A DNA stretch of 64,000 bases from Bolinopsis microptera (lineage: Eukaryota; Ctenophora; Tentaculata; Lobata; Bolinopsidae): assembly GCF_026151205.1 (NCBI RefSeq), contig NC_087076.1, forward strand, positions 6,314,902 to 6,378,901, given 5' to 3'. A program made the position numbers and the translations under genes. The notes beneath the pieces were generated by a model that made no database searches, was not told the DNA's origin, and saw only the letters and a program-made list of their open reading frames with translations. Positions 45,429 to 58,236 of this stretch are shown here, piece after piece; position 1 is the stretch's first letter, and each line of letters begins with the position of its first letter.

Positions 45429-48400
45429 ATGTTTCTCAACGTTTTCATGGTTTTTGGTTTGAGTATTCTGTGCTTGGTAATCCACTCCCGCGCCTCCCCC
45501 GACTTTCTGCACGACACCTTCCACAACGGTACGGTCGAGAGATGCCCGCTACCGTGGGATAGGATGATCTTAACAGAGCACTGCTGGCAGAACCCGCTCC
45601 TTAATGACTCCTGTTGTAAATCAGGTGCGCATCTCTTATAGCGTTGTTTGTTGGGTGTTACTTACAGTTACTTACAGTTACTTACAGTTACTTACAGTTA
45701 CTTACAGTTACTTACAGTTACTTACAGTTACTTACAGTTACTTACAGTTACTTACAGTTACTTACAGTTACTTACAGTTACTTACAGTTATTACAGTTAC
45801 TTACAGTTACTTACAGTTACTTACAGTTACTTACAGTTACTTACAGTTACTTACAGTTACTTACAGTTACTTACAGTTACTTACAGTTACTTACAGTTAC
45901 TTACAGTTACTTACAGTTACTTACAGTTACTTACAGTTACTTACAGTTACTTACAGTTACTTACAGTTACTTACAGTTACTTACAGTTACTTACAGTTAC
46001 TTACAGTTACTTACAGTTACTTACAGTTACTTACAGTTACTTACAGTTACTTACAGTTACTTACAGTTACTTACAGTTACTTACAGTTTAATAGTTGATG
46101 ATTTAGCCGACCAGCTAACAATCAATTCTCCACCAAAGGTTTGGTGATAAAAGTAAATGATTGCAGTTAAATTTGCTTGTTTCTTTTTGCAGTATTCACT
46201 CTCTCTAGTTAGAGACTGCATATTGAAAGCATCAAAATAACTTATTGGCAGTAATTGTAATAACTTTTTGGGTTCTTCGGTAAAATCGGAATCTGAAAAA
46301 CATGACTCTCAAATCGCCAAATAACAAGTACAACTCCATCTGTATAATGCGTCTGTAGCACTCCCTCCCCGCTCAAATGGCATTTCATTAAAATGTTGAT
46401 AAGGGCTGTGTTCAGCGCTGGAGCAGGCATTTCATCCAATTTCACTAGATAATACGAGTTAAATTATCAAAATAAACCATGATCGTCTTGAATTCGATTA
46501 ATTTTATCATGATTTATCTAACCAACTTCATGTTCTACAATCCTCAGATGCTCCAATGTCCGATCGTTTAACTTTACCACTACCAAGTATTTCATATTTA
46601 AACTTTGAACTTTTAAACGGTCCTAACTCTCAGCCTGATTCTTGAAAGTGTAGAGATTTAAGCTGGCTGGTTATCAAAATAGCTGGGTTATAATTAGCGG
46701 ACCACTTGTGGACTTCAGGTTTCAGGGTGACTAGTAAGTTGTGCTGAAATCACTAGTTAATTTGCACTGAAGCTGCTGCGGAAAATTCATTGACTGGTAG
46801 AAACCATAACTTAACGGTTAAGGTGTGAAAACGTTTGAGGACAGTCACCGCGTCAGAACTGGGAATTAACACTAACTTCACATGAATAGTTTAAAATATA
46901 GAAGCCAGCGAGCAAGAGCGGGGTGACCCCACCGGGGTCACTGCTCATTTCTTTGCGATAAACATATTCGTTAGACTGATTCTGAATGTCGCGCGGAATA
47001 AGTGACAATCTCTTTATTATTATCTCGTTATTGACAATTATTCTTCAGATCAGCTCTTATTCTGACAATTTCAGCATAATTACTTCTTTTTGTAGAACCC
47101 AAAGAAAATCTCGTGTAACATGCAAAGTTAAACTTAGGTGCGCGTCTTTATGCCGTAAACCTCTCCAAATTTTCAGCACATTTCCTATCATTACCAGTCC
47201 TTGAGACTGACCTCAATTGTTATTGTCAGTAGTCATGACAACATGACAAATGAATACTGGAACAAGTATGATGAGTCACTGTGAATAGTTGCTCCAACAG
47301 TAAGAATAATTATAAGGAATCTTAGGATTACGATGTCAACTATACGATTTAATGTCGTCAAGGCGTCAATTTTTGCAACAAATTCTTGAAAATGTGTTTA
47401 TTAGATCATTTTAGGAGTTAATTTGGGATGCAGCTTTTTACTGTATTATTTATCATCGAATACAAGCATTGACTGATGTTATGTTGCAAAATAAGGCATG
47501 ATCCTAACAATACGGTAGAATTTACTGCCTCTCAATATTAACATACTCTTTGCCCAGGTTACAGCAGATTCAAGGTTGGTATTGGACCGTCAGGATTGAG
47601 ATGGGCCCACAACTACTGCAGTGCACGTGGGGGTGAGCTGGGCGCGCCGCGCGACGACTACGAGTTCACTCTGGTGCTGCAACTCCTTCAGGGACACCCG
47701 TGAGTTCTTACTTAATTAGGGGTTTCCACGGCAACGGGTTCGTTACTACACATATCGGCGGTAGCTAGCGGCAATTTCGGATCAGTAGCAGCAGTGGCGT
47801 AACGAAGGGCCCCGCTGAGTGCTGACCCCGCTGTGCAGAGGGGGGGGGGGGGGGGCGCCAAATCGTCCTTTGAATGTGGGACAATTTCGAAAAACTTAAC
47901 TACGGTACTATGTACTAGAAAAACCACGTGTTTTGCTCTATAGAAACACACATTTTTAGAGATTTTACCGGTGTATCCTCTAAAATCATCTAATTTGTTC
48001 AATTTTAGGGAGGGGCGCCAATAGGGGAGGGGGCGCTTTTTCAGCGGGGGAGGGGGCCAATAAGCAACGTTACGCCACTGAGTAGCAGTAGCGCTGACCC
48101 GCGCCGCACATGTCCTTAGAAATATTAACTTTATCTTCGTTGTTACAAAACAATTTTTTTAAATCTTGCATTGTCCCTTATTCTCATGATCCCCCCATTA
48201 AGAATATGTTTGTTTCAGTGGTTGGATCAACATGTACCGTCAGAACAACACGCTTTACTCCGGCACGACCACGCCCCTAATGAACCTTACCTACATACCC
48301 TCCGAGGGGCCTGACGGTAACCTCACCGTCAACGGGGACGGGGACCTGGAGACCAAGAGTGTTACAGAGATGTTACCCTTCCTTTGCCAGTTTTCAGATG
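45429..48400 (+). CDS. Adhesion GPCR, N-terminus: signal peptide, Cys module, C-type lectin domain
   Basis: Exons 45429-45624, 47558-47699 and 48219-48400; phases 1, 2 and 1 agree. Exon 1 opens MFLNVFMVFGLSILCLVIHS (signal peptide), then HNGTVERCPLPW, HCWQNPLLNDSCCKS, the local Cys module. Exon 2 encodes RWAHNYCSARGGELGAP, the W-A-x-x-Y-C-x-x-x-G-G-x-L signature of C-type lectin domains. Exon 3 begins WINMYRQNN and ends EMLPFLCQFSD, the domain's W-I and F-L-C end. No EPN/QPD calcium motif is obvious, so ligand type is open. Several NxT/S sequons are present. Exon 3 ends in phase 1, matching the HormR exon at 55496. Intron 1 contains the 10-bp array; intron 2 contains a hAT-like MITE. Confidence 0.75.
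45657..46088. repeat. 10-bp tandem repeat (GTTACTTACA), about 43 copies
   Basis: Nearly perfect array with one 9-bp copy near 45786. It starts some 30 bp after the donor of the exon ending 45624. All three plus frames are open because the unit has no stop in any frame. On the minus strand each unit reads TGTAAGTAAC, a strong 5' splice-site-like word. Confidence 0.97.
47792..48080. mobile_element. Non-autonomous hAT-like MITE with 8-bp target duplication
   Basis: The ends CAGTGGCGTAAC (47792) and GTTACGCCACTG (to 48080) are perfect inverted repeats. AGTAGCAG flanks both sides (47784-47791 and 48081-48088). TIR sequence and 8-bp duplication fit hAT. The interior has a G run of 17 and G-rich GGGGCGCCAA stretches and no ORF of substance. 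It is inserted between two exons of the C-type lectin domain. Confidence 0.9.
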
Positions 48401-51400
48401 GTGAGTACTGGGAGGTGTTGGGCGTTGGTGATATTCATGTGGTGGGGAATGTTTAATTTTATTGAGTTCATTATTGTGGGGATCGGTATTCTATGACAGC
48501 TTTCAGTTTTCACGTGAGGGCCAAGCCTGATAACAATCAACATATTGAGACAACTTCATGTAAATAAATCTAATTTAAGGTAAATGAAACTTCGTTAAAG
48601 ATCCACCAGGTTGAAGTTTTAACAAAAATTATTATGAGAATAATAATAATATAGGGTCGAGGCGTGTAAACCGCAAACTTTTGTCCACTATAATAAGCTT
48701 CACTTTTGCTGTTTTCACGGTGAGAAAAATGAGAAACCTCGCGAAGTGAACGAAATCTTATAAAATTTCAGTCCCGTATTTGATGTTCCGTAGAAGTGTG
48801 GGTGATGTAAATACTGGAGTATATAATTATATCCCTATCTCGCGGGGTCTCACTAATTCTATGATTCACGTTATCGTTAGTATATACTTTACATTTTGTT
48901 ATGATTCTTATATATTTTAATGTTAGTGTCCGTCAGGGTTGACAATTTCATACCATTAGGAATTAGGATCTCCTGCTTTATTGATATTTTTTTTCATGTT
49001 TCTCTCATTTTATAACTATATTTTTGCTGACAATACTGATTTTATTTTTATCCCAGAAACTGTTCTGATTTTTAAAAGATTTTCTTAACTCATTTTAGTT
49101 TTAAAACTACCCCGACTTTGAACGATGGCTCGAGTTTTGCTATTTTTTATTGTGTAGTTTTATTGCAATTTCTGATAAAAACAGTCCAACCAGCAGTCTC
49201 GCCACAGTTCCTTGAGAAGCAAGTACAGCTATATTGCAGCTAAATAGAGTATGTTAGTTCCTCCCAACGAAACAGCGTGAGGAACTTAGTAGAAATTGTT
49301 TTGAAACTAGTGCTAGATGAGGCGTGAGGAACTGAGTGGCAATTGTCGTGATGTTGTCGTGTATTGTCGTGGTGGGCGAGGCAATGTTTTGAACTTGTGC
49401 TAGTCCACCAAGCAGCACAAGAATCTAGTGACTAGATAGATATTCAGCACGACAACGTGCACTTCTCATATAGTAACACTAATTAATTTTAGTCTGTTAT
49501 TTTGATGGTTTGCTGCTCATGCGTTACGTTCCTCACTTGCTCTGCAATTAGTCTGATTGAGTCTTGTCTCTTTTCCTCTTTCCTCGTTAAAAAGCCATAA
49601 AATGTACGATATTACGTTTACCCGGGAGAGACTGGTTAACAAAAGCCGTATAATGGTAGAGTCTCTGTAATTGACTGTAACATTATGTGGGACTAACATA
49701 GGCTGGGTACCATCTTCTTCAGTCTCAGCTTATTGTTATTTTATTGTACCAGTTGTATCTTGTATCTACGCATGAAAGAGCAGTGTAAAAGTGGTTTATA
49801 TATTGTCCATCGAATGCATTGTCAAGTTGTTATTATTAAATTTTAATCGCAAGTAGACTGGGGCTAGTTGAGTACTTATCATCAAGATTTAAGAATCATC
49901 TCGATCGTTCCAGTACAAAACAAAGTTTTATAATTTTCTAGACGGTAAATGTGAAAGCGAGGCTTTTGAATCCCCCGAATAACAAGGAAGGTGTGAAAGT
50001 TTAGTTAAACTCGACTACTTGCAGTTTGTATCCTCACAGTGTGAAAAAGTTAGTCATGTAATCTCTGCAGTGTGAAACATTTAGCCGTGTTTTTACTCCC
50101 CCTGTTCCCGAACTCTGTTCTGTCGTCAACTACACCGCCGTTGCTATGACTACCCGCCGTCCTTGCACGTTCTCAACATTGTCTAACTGTAAATCTGTCA
50201 GGTACAGTTATTCTCATCCTGCAAATTCCTTAGGTTTCAATGTTATGGGCTACTGTACATTCTCAAACCTAAATACAGCTCCGGCTCGGAGTGTAATCCT
50301 GCTATTTAGTTTAAATTTGGCGTTTCAGTCCACCAACAAAAGGTTTCTCAACATTCGTCACGTTATTCATTTGTGTGTATTCCTACAACCAGGAATTCAG
50401 ATCCTGTATCCGAGTATGTTGAAATGCTGGTAACACATTATTATTTCCTATCACACTTGCCCGCGGATTTGCGTAGAACTCTTTGACATATGTTACTCAC
50501 AGTAGCTGTTAGTCACGCTCAATGCCACTAAAATATTTATAGTATTCGTAGTTCTCGTCTCACATGTTGTTTTCTTATTGCTGCCCTAAAAGTTTATAGT
50601 TCGGTGATTTTGAAGTTTGTTCTAATCTGGAAACCTTCATTACGAACATTGCTTCATAACTGTTACCAGGGTGCTTCATAACTGTTGCCAGGGTGACCCT
50701 ATTAATTTGCAGTAATCTGTGATCTGTGACACTTTGTACCGCCTGCTAAGTCCTTTCTAAAACATTAAGGTCCACAATTATTCCGATAAGGGCTCTAACT
50801 GTTAGTCTCTAATTTTATTCTTCCACAAAAGTGCAAATTTGTTAATTTTCAGCCGTAGCGTAAGATCTGCAGAACCACCTAAATGTTAATAATGACCTTA
50901 AATGGGCGATGAGTTCATTCCCTTATCATCTGTTGGTGTTCATGTTTTTGTACCGTCATGTTTTAACCATGTTATTGTAGACTGTGACCTAACATTGCAG
51001 CATTATGGTGCCCCCGTGGCGCAGGAAGCGAATATTTTGGTTTTTATGATTGTTTTTATAAATAATCTGCACAGCTTTCATGAATTATTCAAGATAATTT
51101 TTGGGTGGGGGGGGGGGGCAACCCCATGCCCATTAATTTCTCAATTTTTGGACAAATGGGCATGGGCATCGGTGGGCATTGCTGTTTTTAAACCTTAAAA
51201 ACAGCTACAAATTTAGCTGTGATGAAAAGAACTATCCTCTAATTTTAATAGTGTTCGGTAGGGAGCTCTCGACAGACAAGTGAAACAAGGCAAATGACCG
51301 GTGAAAACTAAATGAAATAATCGACGTTCCGGCACTCATTGGCCCTTTACTAACATGACTTATACTAATTATAAATTACAAGGGCCTCTCTTAAGTAGGC

Positions 51401-54028
51401 CAGTCCAATTAACTTCTTGTCACGATGTATTATTTTTAGAGCAGCATATTATCTTTAAGTACCGTGTGTATGTTTAGCCAAGTTGTGGTACACCTTACTT
51501 ACTTGCTCTAGTTCCTATAATTGGGCTGCCCTACTTAATTATAATCAGTAATCTTAGTAAAAGGCCAAAAGTAATTAGCATGTACATTGTACAGCTATAT
51601 TTCAGCTAAATAGAGTATGGTATCAGATTTTTCGATCTTGACCGATCTTGAATAATGGTGAAAATGATTTTGCCCATTTATTCCACAACTTTTGGTCAAA
51701 TGGACATGGGCTTCGCCGGGCATCGATGAGTTTGCCCCCCTCCCCCATTTGTTCTTGCAAGTTGCAACTCTTTTAACCATGACGGCATAGAACTAGAAGC
51801 CTAGACAAGTATATTGTTTCCGTGAGTTATAAAAGAAACGCTTGGCTAATTTGACCCCACTTTCTTTCACCTGTGAAGGGTTCCTGTTGTGGAACTGTAC
51901 TTTAGTTAGAGGCAGCTGGTCGGCCAGACCTGTCAGTAATTTCAATAATTAATATCCTTAATTCTCCTGATATCTCCTTAATGACGAGGAGGGCTCTTTG
52001 ATCCTTTTATTCCTTTTAACTAGGACCTCGTTAGTAGAGCGCGCTAATATCCACCCTTCATTACCCGCTATTAACTCTACTTAAGCTGCATTTTTATGCA
52101 TTTTTATGCATTCGTTGACATACAATAAGAGGTTCTAATAATTACACTTACAAAGCGTCTGAGGAAGGGCGATATAAAGTGGCTTGTTTCTTGTTTTGTT
52201 GAAGTTCTTAGCTTTTCTTACAGTTCCTTCTTCAAGTCTCCGCATATTTGCTGTCTCCACTACTATAATATATAAATATATACATCTCCGTTTTAATTGC
52301 TTCGGTATTCTCTTCGTACGTGGTCGTAAAGAACATTATCCTTATCCGAAATTAAAGAATATTATCCGTAATTAATGAACATACTCCTTGTTCGTCTTTT
52401 AAGAACATCCTCCCTTGAGTGGCGTAATGTTGCCTGTTGGCACCCTGTTGGCACCCCTCCCTAAAATTGAACAAATTAGGTGATTTTAGAAGATACGCCG
52501 GTAAAATCTCTAAAAAAGTGTGTTTCTATAGCAAAACGCGCAGTTTTGCTAGTACCTCAGTTAAGTTTTTCAAAATTGTCCCACAATCAAACGACGAGTT
52601 TGCGCGCCCCTTAGATGGCCCCAACCCCCCCCCCCCCCCCCCCCCCCCCTCCACAGCGGGTTCAGTGGGGCCCTTTGTTACGCCACTGCATCTTCCTTGT
52701 CCGTCATCAAATAAATATAAACTATAGGAAAGGATCTTCCTAATCTTGCTTCAATGACGGAATTCAGAGCAGAATATATAAGTGTTTGGGAAATCAGGGT
52801 AGGTCTGGCTTTGCTTACGTTATAGATTGCAGGTCAAGTATCGAGCTTAACGCGCACTTGCACGTGCGTGATGTTGGTCTGCCTCTAATTTGAGATGGTA
52901 TCGATCAGAGATCCAACACCTATTCTCCCATCCCAAATTATCTCGTGATCTCAAATTCCTGGACTGGGCAGAGTTGTCTGAATGATATGGGGATATGTCC
53001 CCGAGGTTTGAGAGCGTGCACGCAGTCATGTCGGGATTCCGTAATCTTCAACCTTGTTGACAGGACTACTGCCCGCTTTATGTGTGGTTTTCCGTCTCAG
53101 CTGTCGTTTTACAGGTTTTCACTTTTCCCGTCCAGGCTGGTGAAATGTCGGGAATAAAGCACCCAGCTTGTTCAGGGATCTGCTCCTCATATCTCCTCAC
53201 TCGTTGTCAACAGAATCTGTAGTTGTCTGCTTCACACCACGTGACACAAACCAACCAATCAGAGCACAGTATTCATACCACGTGACACTGACAGCTACAG
53301 TCTTGACGTGATCGCATTCTATTGACACGCTCTGGGCTTGCTTGTTGGGTACTGCCTGCTTCTACCAATTATTAAACTTGTCAACGTCTCTCCTACGAGA
53401 GGTACCCTCTCCTGCCTAATTTAAAGCCCACGTGCCTCATTACCGTGCCCGTGCCCACGTGCCCGTGGCACTCATTACCGCTAGTTGATTGCCAATTGTC
53501 GGACGGTGTTCGTCTCTGTTCCGGGTGTTATTCCGTAACATTTTCACTTCCTAAACTGTTCCAGGTCCTAAACTGCGCTAACTTCCTGCTGTCTCACGGT
53601 TTCGCTGTCTCACGGTATTTGACAGTACTGAAAATAATGAGTTAGCGTCTATTTGCTGGAATATGCACATTATCCAGGCTTGTTGTAACGGCCTGGTCAC
53701 GGCATTGCTGCCACACTCCTCAGACTATATATGTTGGAGTCACACTACTCAGCGAGATTACATCCTACACTACAGCCCTCCTCCTTCTACGAGATACGTT
53801 ATTTCTCAGAAGTGTTTTATTTTCTCCGCTTCTTGTTTGACACCTATTAGAGAGGTTATACTCCGTTCCGTTATTTCTCTGCTGTCTCTTCCACTCCTGT
53901 CTTTCACGCTAACAAAACGTTACCACTGCGCAACTCTTTTACTTCATTTTTATTTATTTATTTTATTTTATTTTATTTTAATCGCCGTTTATTTTAATGA
54001 TTATATTTATATTAAGGGTTTTTGGGAC
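48401..54028. other. Large intron/intergenic interval
   Basis: No exon is supported between the lectin domain and the exon at 54029. It holds a second hAT-like MITE copy (52414-52688). Two related stretches, with GGACAAATGGGCATGGGCAT near 51155 and a diverged relative near 51690, appear to belong to another dispersed repeat. Paired CACGTGACAC words lie near 53240-53285. Confidence 0.5.
52414..52688. mobile_element. Second, inverted and more diverged copy of the hAT-like MITE
   Basis: The right end TGTTACGCCACTG is intact; the left end reads GAGTGGCGTAATG and is mutated. The interior is the reverse complement of the copy at 47792: it contains CCCTCCCTAAAATTGAACAA, ACGCCGGTAAAATCTCT and a C run. 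Flanking CATCCTCC and CATCTTCC could be a decayed duplication. Confidence 0.8.
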
Positions 54029-54119
54029 ATGTTAAAGATTTTGATTTTGCTGTTTGTGGTTGTGGTGGCCGGCAAAACTAGAAGTCACGGCAGACAGTAC
54101 CTGAACAGACACTACTACT
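54029..54119 (+). CDS. Candidate signal-peptide first exon directly before the HormR exon
   Basis: ATG at 54029 opens MLKILILLFVVVVAGKTRSH, a textbook signal peptide. It continues GRQYLNRHYY and ends in phase 1 before GTAAGT. The next supported exon, 55496, takes two leading bases and gives an in-frame join, yielding a receptor without the Cys module and lectin domain. This would be a short isoform of the same receptor from an internal promoter. The frame is also open upstream of this ATG to about 53663, without meaning. Confidence 0.6.
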
Positions 54120-55426
54120 GTAAGTTTAAATCTCGGTTAAAGTTGAGAATGTATTTTAAAGATGATATATGGGACTCAAAAGAACTAAAAGAGTTTCCTT
54201 GCTCAAATACACTTACTGTTTAACTTTATGATCCCTTGAAATTATTATTTTTGCAACCAATGGGCGTCTGTAAACTTCATTAACAGGCAATAAGTTTTGA
54301 AATATAGTTTAATCGGGGGCGGAGAAACAATAAGTCATTGAATGGTTGGTGTTCTTTGGACAAATTATTCATTTCTAGTCCCTCGGACAAGTTGTCAGAC
54401 TTCTAGCTCTAGTGGCAGGGATTGTGTATGTCTTGACAAAAACTGAGTAAATTGTAAGAAAGCAAAGTTTACAACCATGACCATAAGTTGACATAAGCCA
54501 CTGTGATTTGGTCGGGAAGCCAAATATCGGCCACTAAGTTTACTAATTAAAGCATTCAACTGAGCTGATCCTTTGTTGGCTGTCAGATTATTTTTGATGT
54601 TTTTCTATATTTCAGCGCCAAAGTAACCCCGACCCTCTCCTCTTATAAAATCCAAAAATTAGTATTCTATAATAATTTGCCGATTGGATTGTCCTTTGAA
54701 GGATTACCGGGGGTTAATTTAATAATAAATGTCACGTCAATGTGGTATTTGTGTATAGCGGGTAAAAGTTTCTAAGTTTTACAAGAGTGGTGGGAGATGT
54801 ATGGTTTCACTCGATGATAAGTAAAGAGAGGCTGAGACACAGCGGATTGTTGATTCGCACAGGTCGCACTGAATGAGATACCTTATAGGAGATCAGCACT
54901 TAGTTAAATGTTAAAGCTTCTACTTACTCCTAAACTTATTCTCTTATAAATCATGGCGGACATCGGTAAAGTCTTTTTTTCCGTTCCAAGCACTCAATTT
55001 TAACAGCTTCAACAATCAACATTACTTCCCAAAAACTAAATTTTGATATGATAAAAGTGTCCGAATGACCTGCGACGGACGATGATGAACAAAGTTAGTA
55101 ATTTAAAAATTAAGCCACACTGTTGAAGGGTGTGTGGTCTCCGAACTGCTGGAAGAGGGCTGCTATCTTGCCACTTGTTCCATCCGGGCGACTACCCCCA
55201 CTCTACTTCTCCCTCAATATACCCATATCTCCGCAACCCGCCTAGCACCACCCCGCTCTCCCTGCTAGTTGTAACCCATACTCTCCTCTCTCTGGAGCCA
55301 GGGAGAGACTCACCGTCACTGATCACTCAGCAAACACTACTCCGCACTCAGCGACCACAAAAACAGTTTAAAATATCAATACATAGATAAGAGGATATAT
55401 AAAATTTCTTCACATACGTGTTATTC

Positions 55427-55488
55427 ACATCACGTGTTATGACGTCACACCACGTGTTATGACGTCACACCACGTGACCCATTGTTGT
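55427..55488. promoter_or_regulatory. Duplicated E-box/CRE-like cluster
   Basis: CACGTGTTATGACGTCACAC occurs twice in a row, followed by another CACGTGAC. It therefore alternates CACGTG and TGACGTCA palindromes just before the HormR exon acceptor. It could be a regulatory element for a nearby internal promoter; no binding is shown. Confidence 0.35.
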
Positions 55489-55495
55489 GTTTCAG

Positions 55496-58051
55496 TGGAG
55501 GAGGAGATACCGGAGTTACACTACTGTCTGCCCGAGGAAGTAGAGACGGAGAAGGGAGTGTTCTCGTGGGTTGCAGCGTCTACTAACAGTACTGTGAAGG
55601 TGCTGTGTCCTCATGGTGTTGTCGAGGGGGTTCCTATTCATAAGGTACTTTACATGTTTCTTAACACAAGGATATATTTTTATATATATATTGATGTTTA
55701 AAAAGGCGGAAGTTTCCTGCTTCTTTTCAAGCCGTAATGTAATGTGGTTATAAAATTGGTAAATTGAGTCTAGCCTGTTATCATGTCAACAACAGTATAA
55801 AACATAGGCTTGATGACAGGTATATGCTTATTTTTGATTAAAAGCAATTACTTAAAAACATTTTGAACGTAGTATTTAATCTAGCACCACAATTATAGGG
55901 CTGTTTTCGGGCGTCAACTTTTAGTTCCGAGTCCAACAGACCGACATTTAACACCTTGCAAACTAGGTAATCTCTTCTCCTTAAAAACAAGTAATGTTAA
56001 ACAATGTTGTATTATTGAAAGCAAAAAGAAACATTTTGACTGTAACACTGTTGTCCAGGGTTACTCCAGTAGGACCTGTGTCCCGGGGACGGCCGGACTA
56101 ACTCCAGTGTGGGCAGACGCAGACATGTCGCGCTGTAACTACGAAAACAGAAAGACCCAGGAGCTTTCCTCCCTCCGGGAACTCGCTGTTACTGGAGATA
56201 ACGCAGTGGAGATAGCTGCCAGGGTCCTGGACCTCACTAATAACTCACACGAGGTAGTTAGATCAGATACTGTAGTTAGTTAGTTTAGTTAGTTAGTTTA
56301 GTTAGTTAGGTAACTAACTAACTGGCAGTGTCATCGTGTCGCAGGGTCATGCTTTAGCGCGCAACATGGCGCAGTTACCGGGCAGGAACTCTTTGATCTT
56401 TAAATTATTGTCAAGCCTTGGCTTCTGTAAAAGTATTCCGATAATTATAATTCTAGGTGTTTTATCATAAAGAATTGTCAGCAACAATAAATGATAACAA
56501 TAGATAATATGATTCAATAATATGATACATTCCTTATCGCTTGACTTGTCAAGTGTCTTAAAAAGCTATTGGTGGGATGACATATCTTGGTTTCAGTTGG
56601 ATGATACAGGTGTAGGCATGGTAACAGATATTATAGAGCACCTAGTGGAGGCGCAGAACTCCTCAGCTACAGAGAACATTACTCAAACTCTTAGTAATAT
56701 CTTAGACGTGAGTTTATTTCCTGTGTCCATGGCTACAGGTTGTAGTTTTGATTTGCCTCGTTTTTAAAATCATGCAGGCTACCCTAAAGTCTGAAAAGCA
56801 GTAAAAGTTTTGTTAAGAGTCTGTCACCAAAATCACGATATTTCGAGCGTCAAGATATCCGTCTTTAATTTTACAGCGGGAATCCTCTTAAATCCTGTTA
56901 AAATATGCAGTTATTTCATAGTTTAAAGTTCCTCATTGTTCAGGTAGACGAACAAACACTGTCCATATCCCAACAAAAAGACAGGACCTCTGACAGGATC
57001 CTAGACTCGCTGGAGAAAGTGGCGGGGAGTGTCGCGGACACCCATTCTCAAACCCTGGACACTAAGAATATCCGCATAGTAGCTGCTCGTTCATCACTTC
57101 TGCACAACATCACGTGAGTTACCAGTCTGACATACCTGTCACATGAGATACCTGTCTTTGTTGTCTCACTGCAATGGGTTGTCATGGGTTACAGTTGGGT
57201 CGCCGTGGGTTACTGCTGATATTAGGCGCGCTCTGTTGTGACTGTCTCCTCTCCTCCTCCCCTGTCACACGGGCTCTCTGAGTTAACTCATATTTGGTCT
57301 GTCTTAATTGTATTTAGTCTTTATTATACCTTCTTTTCAGTTTGAGTTCCGATAACGGAGTTGAGTTTAATTTACCGGCAGCAACTGTATCTTCAAATAA
57401 ATCAGCTTATATCATTGCCTACACTACACCCAAAGTAAGTAATAAAGATCAACAGTAACTAAAGGATATCATAATTATCGTACTAAAAACGTCTTAATTA
57501 ATTGCTAACCAACCAGATAACCGACTTATACTGTATTTAACTAAGATATGATATTAACTCTCTTGTCCCCTAGTTGTTTACGAGCAGGGTGCTAAGTATT
57601 GGTGCTGCACTGGAACTACACACCAATACTACCCAACAAAGCGAGGAGTTCCTCAACACTGTTATAATATCAGCTGGGCTGGACAGAGAGGAGGTTTCTA
57701 ACCTCACTACCCCTGTTCAACTGGTCTTCCCTATTATCAACACGGTACGTTAGATTAACATTTCTTACAAAGTAACATTAGAAATAGTTCAGTAGACCCT
57801 ATCATGTCTCTCCGCTCCTTTAATCCTTCTCCTCCTCTAACCCTCCTCCTTCTCCCCAGGACGCGTCCATAGCCCGGTGTGTTTACTATTCCAATAACAG
57901 TGACGGACAGTGGCTATCTGACGGTTTAGAGTCTATATATGATAACGATACTAAAACTGTGACCTGTAGATCTAGTCACATGACCAGTTTTGCAGTTATT
58001 ATGACTATTGACGCTAAGACTATTGTTCACAGTGTCGGTACCAATGCTGTG
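55496..58051 (+). CDS. Adhesion GPCR, middle: HormR, GAIN domain and GPS (7 exons)
   Basis: Exons 55496-55644, 56059-56253, 56597-56707, 56944-57113, 57341-57434, 57574-57744 and 57860-58051 join in perfect phase. Exons 1-2 form a hormone-receptor-motif domain: YCLPEEVETEKGVFSWV, VKVLCPHG, SRTCVPGTAG, PVWADADMSRC. Exons 3-6 form the helical and beta parts of a GAIN domain (SDNGVEFNLPAATV, VQLVFPIINT). Exon 7 holds the GPS: ARCVYYSNNSDGQW, TVTCRSSHMTSFAV. The normal second and fourth Cys are replaced by Leu and Ser, but the other pair and the H-x-T cleavage triad (H-M-T) remain, so self-cleavage is plausible. The stalk after it, TSFAVIMTI, would act as tethered agonist. Confidence 0.88.
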
Positions 58052-58236
58052 GTGAGTAAAATATTAAATACTGTCTTACCTTGTGTTAATAGTTTTTAAA
58101 ATAACCATTAAAAATTAACTGGTTTTTACATTAACGAGTTTTTATCTCAGACTTCAATCTTTCGCCCCATTTCAATGTAGAAGATAACTTATTATCAAGG
58201 AAAGCCAGACAGTGCTTAATAATCTGCACTCTCCAG

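Noticed and set aside
45604-46147. Tyr/Leu-rich frames in all three phases
   Set aside because: 10-bp repeat without stop codons, lying in an intron after a good donor.
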